Under the pieces are notes generated by a model that saw nothing but the letters and a program-made list of their open reading frames with translations, did not search any database and was not told where the DNA came from. Both the position numbers and the translations under genes were made by a program. A stretch of 64,000 bases of DNA. Source: Ruminococcus sp. Its GTDB lineage: Bacteria > Bacillota > Clostridia > Oscillospirales > Ruminococcaceae. Location: positions 1 through 64,000 of the forward strand of contig JAISIC010000009.1 in NCBI GenBank assembly GCA_031262225.1, written 5' to 3'. Positions 17,770 through 26,489 of the stretch are shown here, piece after piece; position 1 is the first letter of the stretch; each line of letters opens with the position of its first letter.

Positions 17770-17798
17770 TTGCTTGTTTCAAATTTTTGATGTATAAT
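17770..17798 (+). promoter_or_regulatory. Promoter of the che operon
   Basis: TTGCTT (17770-17775), 17-base spacer and TATAAT (17793-17798), with a TG directly before the -10 box. Transcription from here begins after 17800, which excludes an in-frame upstream start at 17787 and supports the cheA ATG at 17853. Confidence 0.8.
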
Positions 17799-17852
17799 AG
17801 TTATATCTCAAAATATATTCAGGTTTTATACCTCTGTTTTGGTAGGTGTTTT

Positions 17853-20333
17853 ATGGCAAAGTTTGAAGCCGGCATGGAATCGATGATCGAGATGTTTATC
17901 TATGAAACCACAGGTTTAATAGAGCAGCTTGATAATATACTGATGAATACCGAGGCATCATCTTCTTTTGAGGAGGATGATATCAACGCGATCTTCCGTA
18001 TAATGCATACCATAAAAGGTTCGGCGGCGATGATGGGGCTTGAGGCTCTGTCTAAATTCGCACACGGCATCGAGGATATGTTCTATGTTATCCGCGAAGA
18101 AAAGCCGGTTATTAACGATTTCACAGCACTCATTAATCTTCTCCTGCAAGCCTCCGATATCATGAAAAACGAGATGGAGGTTATTCAGGACGACAACGCC
18201 GACGCCTCCGATCTCTCCGAACAGATCAAGCATATCGAAGACTACGCGGCATCTGTCAAGGCAGGAGGGACTGAAGCCCCGGCGGCTCCGAGCCAAGAGG
18301 ATCCGGTTGCACCGGTTCCTGCACCTGTATCTGCTCCGGCTCCGACCCCCGAACCCGTAAAAGCGGCTGCTCCTGTAGTTCAAGAACAATCGTCAGACAA
18401 TGAACTTACAATAGTGAAAGTTTATTTTGACGACGACTGCAAGATGGAGAACCTCAGAGCTTTCCAGGTTGTGGAAAACATACAAGCCGATTGTGAAAAG
18501 CTTGAATACATACCCTCCGATATCGAAACGAACTCCGAATCGGCGAAGATAATCATCGAAAACGGCTTTATCATCAAATTCACCGCCGCTTCCGACATCA
18601 GCACAAAGGCTGTTATCGCCGAAATCGCCGACACCCCGAATGTTAAGTCATATGAAGTTATGACAGAAATTCCCGGGATTGCGGCAGGAGAGCCGGTTTC
18701 CATACGAGTTTTCTTTGAAGAGGACTGTAAGATGGAAAACCTCCGAGCACTCCTTGTTATCAACAATATCCAATATCAATGCACCGAGCTTGAATATATC
18801 CCGTCCGACATTGAAAGCAACTCCGAATCATGCAAGGCTATCATAGAAAACGGCTTCACAATAAACTTCTCTGCCGACGACCCCGAAGCAGTTATTAAGA
18901 CGGTTGAAACTACTCCCAACGTCGCTTCTTACGAAATTTTAGCGGCGGAAAATTCCTTATCACCTGCAATACAGCCTGTCCCGAAAACGCAGACTACACC
19001 GGAGGTACCAAAGATGGATATTCAAAGTACTCCTGCCGCAGAGCAGACCGTTCCCGCTTCTCTGTCCGCTGCCGAAAAGGATGCAATCGGCACCACAAAG
19101 GCGGTTGAAAAGCTCAATAACCAGATCGGCAAATCTTCTTCCGGGGCGAGCAACAAACAGTCGCTCATCTCCGTAAACCTCAACAAGCTTGACACGCTCC
19201 TTGACCTTGTGGGCGAAATCGTTATCACCGAAGCGATGGTAACCTCCAACCCCGACCTCAAGGGTATGAAGCTTGACAACTTCCAGAAAGCGGCTCGCCA
19301 GCTCCGCAAGCTCAATTCCGAGCTTCAAGACACGGTTATGTCAATCCGAATGGTGCCCCTTTCGGGTGCATTTAACAAGATGACAAGAATCGTCCGCGAC
19401 ATGAAGGTTAAGCTCAATAAAGACGTTGATCTTATCTTCGAGGGTGAAGAGACAGAAGTTGATAAGTCGATTATCGACCAACTCAATGACCCGCTAATGC
19501 ATATGGTTCGTAACTCGATGGATCACGGCATTGAGGACAGTGTTGAAAAACGTATCGCTGCGGGCAAACCGGCAAAGGGTAAAATTACCCTTGCGGCTTA
19601 TAACGCTTCCGGCGAGGTTATCATCACAATCACCGACGACGGCGAAGGTCTTGATGCACAGAAAATCCTTGCCAAAGCTGAAAATCAAGGTATCCTCACC
19701 AAGCCTGCAAATGAATATACCGACAAGGAAATATATCACCTCATCATGCTCCCCGGCTTCTCCACAAACGATGTTGTAACAGAGTTCTCGGGCAGAGGCG
19801 TGGGCATGGATGTTGTCAGACAGAATATCGAAAAGATAGGCGGCTCCGTGTCTGTTGACTCGAAGTTCGGATATGGCTCGGTATTTACCATTAAGATTCC
19901 GCTTTCCCTCTCGATTGTGGACGGTATGGAAATTTCTGTCGGCGATTCCATCTTCACAATCCCGATAAACTCCATCAAGGAGAGCTTCAAGGTTCGCCCG
20001 AACCAGCTTGTCAAGGACACTTCCGGACGCGAGATGATTATGATTCGCGGCGAAGTTCACCCGCTTATCCGCCTTTACGACCTATACGGACTGGAGTCAA
20101 AATACACCGACCTCAACGACGGCATTGTTATCCATGTCGAGGCAGACGGCAGATTTGCTTGTATGTTTGCGGACGAGCTCATCGGAGAACAACAGGTTGT
20201 TGTTAAACCTTGGGCACAGCTTCTCAACAACTTCGGCGTAAAATCCCACGGCATGACAGGTTGTTCTATCCTCGGCGACGGCTCGATAACAATTATCCTT
20301 GACGTTGCTACAATAATCGGCGGAACCAATTAG
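17853..20333 (+). CDS. cheA: Chemotaxis histidine kinase CheA with duplicated P2-like domain
   Basis: From the ATG at 17853 (GGTAGGTG upstream) the protein has 826 residues. An Hpt domain carries phosphoryl-acceptor His52 (MHTIKGSAAMMGL), followed by a Pro/Ala linker (about 140-180). Two near-identical domains follow (about 185-269 and 282-362, sharing DCKMENLRA, EYIPSDIE and IIENGF). Then come P3 dimerisation, a P4 ATPase (N box HMVRNSMDHGIE, G2 GRGVGMDVV) and a CheW-like P5. The repeats sit where CheY-binding P2 should be, so two response-regulator docking sites per subunit are likely (inference). Confidence 0.96.
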   Translation: MAKFEAGMESMIEMFIYETTGLIEQLDNILMNTEASSSFEEDDINAIFRIMHTIKGSAAMMGLEALSKFAHGIEDMFYVIREEKPVINDFTALINLLLQASDIMKNEMEVIQDDNADASDLSEQIKHIEDYAASVKAGGTEAPAAPSQEDPVAPVPAPVSAPAPTPEPVKAAAPVVQEQSSDNELTIVKVYFDDDCKMENLRAFQVVENIQADCEKLEYIPSDIETNSESAKIIIENGFIIKFTAASDISTKAVIAEIADTPNVKSYEVMTEIPGIAAGEPVSIRVFFEEDCKMENLRALLVINNIQYQCTELEYIPSDIESNSESCKAIIENGFTINFSADDPEAVIKTVETTPNVASYEILAAENSLSPAIQPVPKTQTTPEVPKMDIQSTPAAEQTVPASLSAAEKDAIGTTKAVEKLNNQIGKSSSGASNKQSLISVNLNKLDTLLDLVGEIVITEAMVTSNPDLKGMKLDNFQKAARQLRKLNSELQDTVMSIRMVPLSGAFNKMTRIVRDMKVKLNKDVDLIFEGEETEVDKSIIDQLNDPLMHMVRNSMDHGIEDSVEKRIAAGKPAKGKITLAAYNASGEVIITITDDGEGLDAQKILAKAENQGILTKPANEYTDKEIYHLIMLPGFSTNDVVTEFSGRGVGMDVVRQNIEKIGGSVSVDSKFGYGSVFTIKIPLSLSIVDGMEISVGDSIFTIPINSIKESFKVRPNQLVKDTSGREMIMIRGEVHPLIRLYDLYGLESKYTDLNDGIVIHVEADGRFACMFADELIGEQQVVVKPWAQLLNNFGVKSHGMTGCSILGDGSITIILDVATIIGGTN

Positions 20334-20345
20334 GGGGAGTAAATC

Positions 20346-20822
20346 ATGGCTGTAGATAAAATGCCGCAAAGCGGTGCTAAAAAAACAATGAGCGACGGCG
20401 TCGAAATTTTATGGTTTAATATTGACGACGTTATATACGGTATCGAAATCGAATATATTAATGAAATAATAGGTATCGATAAAACCACCGTCATCCCGAA
20501 TATCCCCGACTACATCAAGGGCGTTATCAATATCAGAGGCAAAGTCGTTCCCGTAATCTCGATCCGCAAGCGTTTCGGCGTTGAGGAAGTTCCTTACGAC
20601 GATCGCACCTGCATCATTGTTCTTGAATTTGACGGCGGACTTCAACAGGTCGGCGTTATCGTTGACAGGGTTCAAGAAGTTGTTGTGGTTGACCACGACC
20701 TCATCACCCAGACCCCTCAATACCAAAACGTAAACGCAAACCGCTACATCAAAAACATCATCGAAAACGGCACAGATGAAGCAAAACTACTCCTTGACTG
20801 CGAAAAACTCATCTGGGAATGA
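20346..20822 (+). CDS. cheW: Chemotaxis coupling protein CheW
   Basis: The 158-residue single CheW-like SH3-type domain protein has FNIDDVIYGIEIEYINEII at the start and NIRGKVVPVISIRKRFG in the middle. It links chemoreceptors to CheA. GGGGGAG lies just before the ATG, 12 bases after cheA. No methyl-accepting receptor gene is in the window; the Cache proteins at 51194 and 60153 lack the MCP signalling domain. Confidence 0.96.
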   Translation: MAVDKMPQSGAKKTMSDGVEILWFNIDDVIYGIEIEYINEIIGIDKTTVIPNIPDYIKGVINIRGKVVPVISIRKRFGVEEVPYDDRTCIIVLEFDGGLQQVGVIVDRVQEVVVVDHDLITQTPQYQNVNANRYIKNIIENGTDEAKLLLDCEKLIWE

Positions 20823-20874
20823 CCGCACGCAGTGCGGTTGGGCTGTCGACCGCACTCGTGCGGTTGGGCTGTCG
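20822..20874. repeat. Two direct repeats, each with a GC-rich hairpin, between cheW and cheR
   Basis: Unit 1 (20822-20848) and unit 2 (20849-20874) differ only in the hairpin loop. Each begins with ACCGCAC and GTGCGGT arms (7 base pairs; loops GCA and TC) and ends TTGGGCTGTCG. The first base overlaps the cheW stop. They may attenuate or protect the che transcript, or be a tandem copy of a short palindromic element. Confidence 0.85.
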
Positions 20875-20972
20875 AGTCTTCTCTTTCAGCGTTTAAAGAA
20901 CCTTGCGGTGTTATAGTAACTTTATTTTTCCGTGGAAGGATGCTGCTTTTGTGATAAAGCGGCTTTGAAACA

Positions 20973-21788
20973 ATGCTTAGACTGACCGACGACGACTTTA
21001 ACAGGCTCGTCGCTTATATGAAAAAATCCTACGGCATAAACCTCGAAAAAAAGAGGGTTCTCATCGAGGGAAGGCTTGCGAACACGGTTGAACGCCGCGG
21101 ATTTTCAAGCTTCAAAGAGTTTTTGGATTTTGCCTTCAACGACAGAACGGGCGGCGAAACAATCGCCCTTGTCAACAAGCTTACCACAAACCACACCTTT
21201 TTCATGCGTGAGCCGGAGCATTTTGTTTACCTCAAAGATGTTATTCTCCCCTACCTTGAGCAGAACAACAAAACCCACGACCTCAATTTCTGGTGTGCGG
21301 CAAGTTCCACAGGGCAGGAGCCGTATACCATACTCTTTACCGTCATTGATTATTTCGGTCCCAAGTTTGCCGCATGGCACCTTAGCTTTATTGCAACCGA
21401 CCTTGATACCGAAGTGCTCAAAAAGGCAATCGACGGGATATATGAAGCGGAAGGCTTGAAAGACGTTCCCAAGCAATGGCTGCTGTCATACTTCACAAAA
21501 CGCCCCGACGGTTCATATCAGGTGCAGGAAAAGTACCGCAAGATGATTCAGTTCAAAAAGTTTAATCTTATGGACAAAATCACGATAACAAAGCCTTACG
21601 ACTTCATCTCATGCAGAAATGTTATGATATATTTTGACACCGACACAAAAAATGCACTCATCGAGCGTTTTTATGACGCGATTAAAGACGGCGGCTATCT
21701 TTATGTCGGGCACGCAGAAAGCGTTCCGAAAACTTCGCGTTTCACCTATCAAAAACCGGCTGTTTATCGTCGGATCAAAAAGGTTTAG
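20973..21788 (+). CDS. cheR: Chemotaxis protein methyltransferase CheR
   Basis: The 271-residue protein has an N-terminal helical domain, then a SAM-binding domain with FWCAASSTGQEPYT (about residues 107-120), FIATDLDTEVLKKA and FDFISCRNVMIYF-like segments. It methylates receptor glutamates using S-adenosylmethionine. The ribosome-binding site is weak. It follows the 150-base spacer with the repeat hairpins and ends 2 bases before cheB. Confidence 0.95.
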   Translation: MLRLTDDDFNRLVAYMKKSYGINLEKKRVLIEGRLANTVERRGFSSFKEFLDFAFNDRTGGETIALVNKLTTNHTFFMREPEHFVYLKDVILPYLEQNNKTHDLNFWCAASSTGQEPYTILFTVIDYFGPKFAAWHLSFIATDLDTEVLKKAIDGIYEAEGLKDVPKQWLLSYFTKRPDGSYQVQEKYRKMIQFKKFNLMDKITITKPYDFISCRNVMIYFDTDTKNALIERFYDAIKDGGYLYVGHAESVPKTSRFTYQKPAVYRRIKKV

Positions 21789-21790
21789 TT

Positions 21791-22894
21791 ATGTCAGTTA
21801 AAGTTCTGGTGGTCGATGACTCCATAATGTTCCGCACAATAATCAAAAGAGGTCTTGCGGGTGCAGACGACATTGAAGTCGTTGCCGAAGCCCAAGACGC
21901 TTTTGAAGCGGGCGATATGATAAAACAGCACAAGCCCGAAGTTTTAATAATGGACATTAATATGCCCAAGATTTCGGGTATCGACTTCTTGCGGCAGCTC
22001 ATGGCACAGACCCCGATTCCCTGTGTGCTTATCACCTCCGGGAAGGTTACCGAAAAGGATGCGGTTGCTGCCGGTGCGGCAGGGTTCATGAAAAAACCCA
22101 CATCACCCCAAGAAACCCAGTCTTTCATGGAGGGTTTGGCGGCTAAAGTTCGCTCCGCTTCCAAAACAAAGCCCGCAAAAATCTCTCCGGCGGCTGTCAG
22201 AGCAGAGATCGACGGACTTTTCGGCTCTAACACAAAAAATTCAAAATACGGCAAGGTCATCCCGAATATGCCGGCTCTCACCGATATCGGCGGACTTTCA
22301 AAACGTGCCGAAGAGGGTTATATCATCGCTCTGGGAGCCTCAACAGGCGGAACGGAAGCCCTTGAATGTGTTTTAACGGCACTTCCCAAAAATTCTCCCC
22401 CCGTTGTCGTAGTCCAGCATATGCCCCCGGTGTTCACAAAAATGTACGCGGAACGCTTAAACCGCTCCTGTCAGATGGAGGTTAAGGAAGGCGAAAACGG
22501 CGACAAGCTCAAACAGGGACGAGTTATAATAGCCCCCGGGGGATTTCAGTTCGGGATTAAAAAAGATCCGCTCGGCGGTTTTGTCACCGAGATAAAAGGA
22601 ACAGATAAGATTTCCGGGCACTGCCCCTCCGTTGACAATATGTTTACCGTTGTTTCACAGGTTGCAGGGCGTAAGGTTATCGCCGCAATCCTCACCGGAA
22701 TGGGTGCGGACGGTGCAAAAGGTCTATTAAAACTCAAACAGGCAGGTGCATATACCATCGGTCAGGACGAGGCTTCATGCGTTGTCTACGGTATGCCGAT
22801 GGAAGCTTACAAGCTCGGTGCCTGCCGCGAGCAACAACCCCTTGACAATATCGGCGTTACGATATGCAAAACTTTATCTGCCGGTTGGAGGTAA
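21791..22894 (+). CDS. cheB: Chemotaxis response regulator protein-glutamate methylesterase CheB
   Basis: The 367-residue protein has a receiver domain (VVDDSIMF at 7-14, phospho-Asp in VLIMDINMP near residue 57) followed by a linker. The methylesterase domain has the catalytic Ser in ASTGGTEA, His in VVQHMPP and Asp in GMGADGAKG. It removes methyl groups from receptors when phosphorylated by CheA. The cheA-cheW-cheR-cheB order with tight spacing indicates one adaptation module. Confidence 0.96.
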   Translation: MSVKVLVVDDSIMFRTIIKRGLAGADDIEVVAEAQDAFEAGDMIKQHKPEVLIMDINMPKISGIDFLRQLMAQTPIPCVLITSGKVTEKDAVAAGAAGFMKKPTSPQETQSFMEGLAAKVRSASKTKPAKISPAAVRAEIDGLFGSNTKNSKYGKVIPNMPALTDIGGLSKRAEEGYIIALGASTGGTEALECVLTALPKNSPPVVVVQHMPPVFTKMYAERLNRSCQMEVKEGENGDKLKQGRVIIAPGGFQFGIKKDPLGGFVTEIKGTDKISGHCPSVDNMFTVVSQVAGRKVIAAILTGMGADGAKGLLKLKQAGAYTIGQDEASCVVYGMPMEAYKLGACREQQPLDNIGVTICKTLSAGWR

Positions 22895-22958
22895 GTGGAC
22901 GGACGCAGGCGTCCTCCGCGAAATCCTTGTGTTTATTAACATTTTGCAAACAAAAAAT

Positions 22959-22985
22959 GCACCGGAATACTCCGGTGCGTTTTTG
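22959..22985. terminator. Bidirectional terminator between cheB and the sugar permease genes
   Basis: The stem GCACCGGA/TCCGGTGC (22959-22966 with 22971-22978) has loop ATAC. It is flanked by an A run on one side and a T run on the other. A smaller palindrome (GGACGC-AG-GCGTCC) occurs just after the cheB stop. Confidence 0.88.
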
Positions 22986-22991
22986 AAAAAG

Positions 22992-23864
22992 TTACCCTTT
23001 GACTGCTCCGAGTGTTACGCCTCTGATGATAAACTTTGAAAGTATCAGATAGACGATAACCACGGGCAGAATCGAAAGTGCAATGAACATATAGAGCTTG
23101 CCCATGTCAAACTGCGAATAGTCGGCGGCACGAAGCTGTTGGATTAAGACCGGCAGGGTTTGGGTTTCGGGTTTATCTAAAATAAGCTGCGGTAAGAAGT
23201 AGTTGTTCCAGTTTGCCACAAAGGCGAAGATTGCCTGAACAGCAAATGCCGGTTTTAGTATCGGTGTGATAATCCGATTGAAGATCATAAACTCGTTGCA
23301 GCCGTCAATCCTTGCCGCTTCGACAATTTCAAGCGGAAGCGATGCTTCCATATACTGCTTCATGAAAAACATGATTGCCGGTGCCGCGATTGCAGGGATG
23401 ATAAGGGGCCAGAAGGTTGACATTAATCCCCAGTTGTAGATCATATCCACAAAACCGAGTGCGGAAACCTGTGTCGGAACCATCATAATAAGCAGTATGA
23501 AGGTGTAGGCGGTCTTCTTTCCGTGAAAGTCATAGACATGAATCCCATAGGCAGTGAACCCCGCGAAATAAACCGACAAAGCCGTCGCAAAGACTGTGAT
23601 AATAAGTGAATTGAACATACCGCGAAGGATATTTCTTGTCGGGTCGCTCACCACCGAGATTAGGTTTTTGATAAAATAATTCCCCGGGATGAGCGAAAAG
23701 CTTTGTTGAATCGCCGAGTGCGAACGCGTTGTATAGACTGCAAGATAGATGAAGGGGAAAAGACAGATACAGGCTAAAATTATCAGCACGATATAGCTCA
23801 CAAGGCGATGAGTGCCCAGAGCGATTTTATTCTGTCTGCCGGCAATGTCATACTGTCTGTTCAT
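22992..23864 (-). CDS. Carbohydrate ABC transporter permease (MalG type)
   Basis: The 290-residue membrane protein has six predicted helices. It has the family EAA loop, EAARIDGCNEFMIFNRIITPIL (near residues 180-201), which docks the ATPase. It forms the membrane channel with the MalF-type subunit encoded 3 bases upstream. The cognate ATPase is not here, as is common for sugar transporters of Firmicutes that share an MsmK-type ATPase. Substrate unknown. Confidence 0.92.
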   Translation of the reverse strand: MNRQYDIAGRQNKIALGTHRLVSYIVLIILACICLFPFIYLAVYTTRSHSAIQQSFSLIPGNYFIKNLISVVSDPTRNILRGMFNSLIITVFATALSVYFAGFTAYGIHVYDFHGKKTAYTFILLIMMVPTQVSALGFVDMIYNWGLMSTFWPLIIPAIAAPAIMFFMKQYMEASLPLEIVEAARIDGCNEFMIFNRIITPILKPAFAVQAIFAFVANWNNYFLPQLILDKPETQTLPVLIQQLRAADYSQFDMGKLYMFIALSILPVVIVYLILSKFIIRGVTLGAVKG

Positions 23865-23867
23865 AGA

Positions 23868-24887
23868 TTATATCCCCCTTTTTCTGTCACGGATGAGCTT
23901 GCGTTTTTGTTTATCTGCTTTGACCGCGTCTTTGTCCCGCATACCGTAGAAAACGATCAGCGACAGTACCCCTCCGACCACAAAGAGGATTATCGAAAGT
24001 GCACCAGCCATTCCGTAGTCACGCGTGCCCGATAAGAAGTTATTAAGATACATTACAAGTGTCATTGAGGTTCGATCCGTACCGCCCGCACCGCGTGTCA
24101 TGATGTTCGGAATATCGAACATTTGCAGACCGCCGATAAGGGAAGTAACGATAACATAAAGCAGAATCGGACGAATAAGCGGCATTGTGATACGCCAAAA
24201 AGTCTGGCTTGAATTTGCACCGTCAATCGAAGCCGCCTCATAAAGCGAGGTGTCGATGCCGTTTATAGCCGCCATCAGCATGATTGAAGTGTTGCCGAAC
24301 CACATAAGAAAGTTGATGCCCGAGATAATGAGCCTTGTCGCCGGGATTGACACCATGAACTGGAATATCGACCCTGTTCGCTCCGCGATCATCTGATTAA
24401 TCGGTCCTGTGTCGCCGAAGAGCGCCCAGAACAGAAACGACATAGCCGCCGCCATGATAACGTTTGGAAGATAGATTACGACCTTGAAGAATCCCGTTGC
24501 ATGGAGCTTGAGGCGAAGGTCGGTAAACCACGAGGCAAGGATTAAAGATATGAAAATCTGAGGAATAAACCCGACAACCCAGATTATAAATGTGTTGCCT
24601 GCGAACCTTGCAACATCGGGGCTTGAGAAGAGTTGTCGGAAGTTATCAAGCCCGATAAACTCGTTGTGCATATCCTGCCCCAAGACCTGATAGCGTTCAA
24701 AGAAGCCGTAGATGAATGTCATGATGAGAGGATAGAGCGAAGCCACGGCGTAGACAATGAAAAAGGGTGCAATGAAGAAATATCCCCATTTTTCATAGCT
24801 TATTGATTTATGACGGTGCGGTCGGGCTACCACGCTGCTGCCGCTGCCACTGTAAGTTATCGCACCGCTCCGAGCATTTACTGCCAT
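23868..24887 (-). CDS. Carbohydrate ABC transporter permease (MalF type)
   Basis: From the ATG at 24887 (GGAG 8 bases upstream) the protein has 339 residues, six helices and the EAA motif YEAASIDGANSSQTFWRIT near residue 215. A GTG further upstream is in frame, but it sits beside the -10 box and would precede the transcription start. Pairs with the MalG-type gene downstream and the binding protein upstream. The short Ser/Gly/Arg N terminus is cytoplasmic. Confidence 0.92.
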   Translation of the reverse strand: MAVNARSGAITYSGSGSSVVARPHRHKSISYEKWGYFFIAPFFIVYAVASLYPLIMTFIYGFFERYQVLGQDMHNEFIGLDNFRQLFSSPDVARFAGNTFIIWVVGFIPQIFISLILASWFTDLRLKLHATGFFKVVIYLPNVIMAAAMSFLFWALFGDTGPINQMIAERTGSIFQFMVSIPATRLIISGINFLMWFGNTSIMLMAAINGIDTSLYEAASIDGANSSQTFWRITMPLIRPILLYVIVTSLIGGLQMFDIPNIMTRGAGGTDRTSMTLVMYLNNFLSGTRDYGMAGALSIILFVVGGVLSLIVFYGMRDKDAVKADKQKRKLIRDRKRGI

Positions 24888-24919
24888 TTGTTTATCTCCA
24901 TTCGGTTTATTGTACAAAT

Positions 24920-24949
24920 AGTATAACACGAGTGAGATTTTTTATACAA
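24920..24949 (-). promoter_or_regulatory. Internal promoter for the two permease genes
   Basis: On the minus strand: TTGTAT (24944-24949), 18-base spacer, TATACT (24920-24925). It lies between the binding-protein gene and the MalF-type gene, so permeases could be expressed separately from the binding protein. Confidence 0.6.
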
Positions 24950-24964
24950 TATAACTAATTCTGA

Positions 24965-26323
24965 TTACGGACGTTTGAGTTCGGGATATTTTTCGCGAGC
25001 AGCTGTATAGAAGTTTTCAAGAGCGGTATCGCGGTCAACAGCGCCGGAGAAGTAGTCAGCCATGACAGTCTGGAAGGTTTCGGCTAACTGATTATAGGGG
25101 GAGATGGTTTTCGAGATATCAATTCTGTCGGCAACGGCGGTGTAAAGCGGGAATGGGTTTTGACCGCCGAGTGTAATTGAGCTGTAGTCGGAATCGGCAA
25201 CCTCACGCATACCCGACATGGTGTTGGTGTAGTCTTCAACGCCGGGGTCGGTTGCAATCTGTTTCATAATCGCCTTGTCGGTGCAGAGCACTCGCATGAT
25301 ACTTCTTATCTCGTCGATATTGTCGGTTGCTTCGGCGGCACAGATCCAGGTTCCGCCCCAGTATGAGGGAGCAGGACCGTCTGTAACTGCCCAGTCACCG
25401 ATAGAGCCGTTGCCTGCGACAATACCCTCTTCGGCGTTTGCCATTGAATAGTCAACAAGGGTGAAGTTTATGAACCATGCCGGTCCGAAATATCCGAAGA
25501 CTGTGGAATCCTTAGCCATACCGGCACCCCAAGCGGTATCCCAGAGGCGGGTGCGGTTATTGTAGCCGTTGTCGGAAAAAAGCTTTGTTTGATCGACCCA
25601 GTCAAGCCATGCTTTGGGAACTTCGATGATACCGTTTTCGACAATCGCCTTTTCGGCACTGTTTGAAAAAGCCCTGAATGTGTCGTCATAGCCGGAAACC
25701 ATCTGATAACCCGAAGCCGACATTGTCCCTGCCGTGTTTTCAAAGGTTGTCCAGTCCGCAACCGATTTCTGAACTTCGAGAGGGTCGTCTGTCCCGAGCA
25801 CAAGGTTAGCGATAGACCGACGATATAGGAACAGGTTCGGGGCGGCTTGCCATGAAATACCCTTGATTACACCCTTTTCATCAGAGCCGATCTGCTTTGT
25901 ATAGGCATATTGATCTGCAATTTCAGCATCGGTTATGCCGATTTCCGAAAGGGGAACAGCGTATTTTGTGTTGATATACTTCGCGGCGTAGTCAGCCTCA
26001 ACAAGGAAGATATCTATCTTGTCGTTTGCGGCGGCAGTAACATTACCGGGGAGTGTTTGGTCAAGCTTTGTCTGATATGCCATGTCGGCGTTGGGGGTAA
26101 CAATCCAACTGATGGTCACGCCGTCGGGAAGCGGGTGTTCGGGCAGATAATATTTTTCAACCCTGCTTCGAAACTCATCGTTCCAACAGTAGATATTAAG
26201 CACCTTTCCTCCCGCTGTGGGAGCGGAAGCGGCACCGGAATCCTCCTTGGGCGTACAGCCGGACATAACGCCGATACTCAAAGCAACTGCGGCTATTAAC
26301 GCTATTGATTTACGTAATCTCAT
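24965..26323 (-). CDS. Carbohydrate ABC transporter substrate-binding lipoprotein
   Basis: The 452-residue protein (ATG at 26323; an ATG 9 bases upstream abuts the AGGAG and is less likely) has a lipoprotein signal with VMSGC. The mature protein begins after a Ser/Ala/Gly linker with VLNIYCWNDEF. It is a family 1 extracellular binding protein, related to the orphan at 13421. It delivers a sugar or oligosaccharide to the permeases encoded next. Neighbouring GH94 phosphorylase and distant GH10 xylanase suggest a plant-derived oligosaccharide, which is inference only. Confidence 0.92.
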   Translation of the reverse strand: MRLRKSIALIAAVALSIGVMSGCTPKEDSGAASAPTAGGKVLNIYCWNDEFRSRVEKYYLPEHPLPDGVTISWIVTPNADMAYQTKLDQTLPGNVTAAANDKIDIFLVEADYAAKYINTKYAVPLSEIGITDAEIADQYAYTKQIGSDEKGVIKGISWQAAPNLFLYRRSIANLVLGTDDPLEVQKSVADWTTFENTAGTMSASGYQMVSGYDDTFRAFSNSAEKAIVENGIIEVPKAWLDWVDQTKLFSDNGYNNRTRLWDTAWGAGMAKDSTVFGYFGPAWFINFTLVDYSMANAEEGIVAGNGSIGDWAVTDGPAPSYWGGTWICAAEATDNIDEIRSIMRVLCTDKAIMKQIATDPGVEDYTNTMSGMREVADSDYSSITLGGQNPFPLYTAVADRIDISKTISPYNQLAETFQTVMADYFSGAVDRDTALENFYTAAREKYPELKRP

Positions 26324-26489
26324 AAAAAACATCTCCTGTGATGATAAAGAATCAAAATTTACCTATATTATCAGCAAATCCGCCTATCTTATGTACAAGA
26401 AAAAACATAACGGAATTATTTCCTTAAAAAACTCATAAAATATACTATTTATATTGCCAAATTTAGGAGCCAAGGAGTTTAAATAATCA

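Noticed and set aside
17787..17852. An in-frame ATG that would lengthen CheA by 22 residues
   Set aside because: It lies at or before the -10 box of the promoter at 17770-17798, and the added residues do not fit the Hpt domain start.
24888..24929. An in-frame GTG extending the MalF-type permease by 14 residues
   Set aside because: The GTG lies beside the -10 box TATACT, upstream of the expected transcription start, and a better ribosome site precedes the ATG at 24887.
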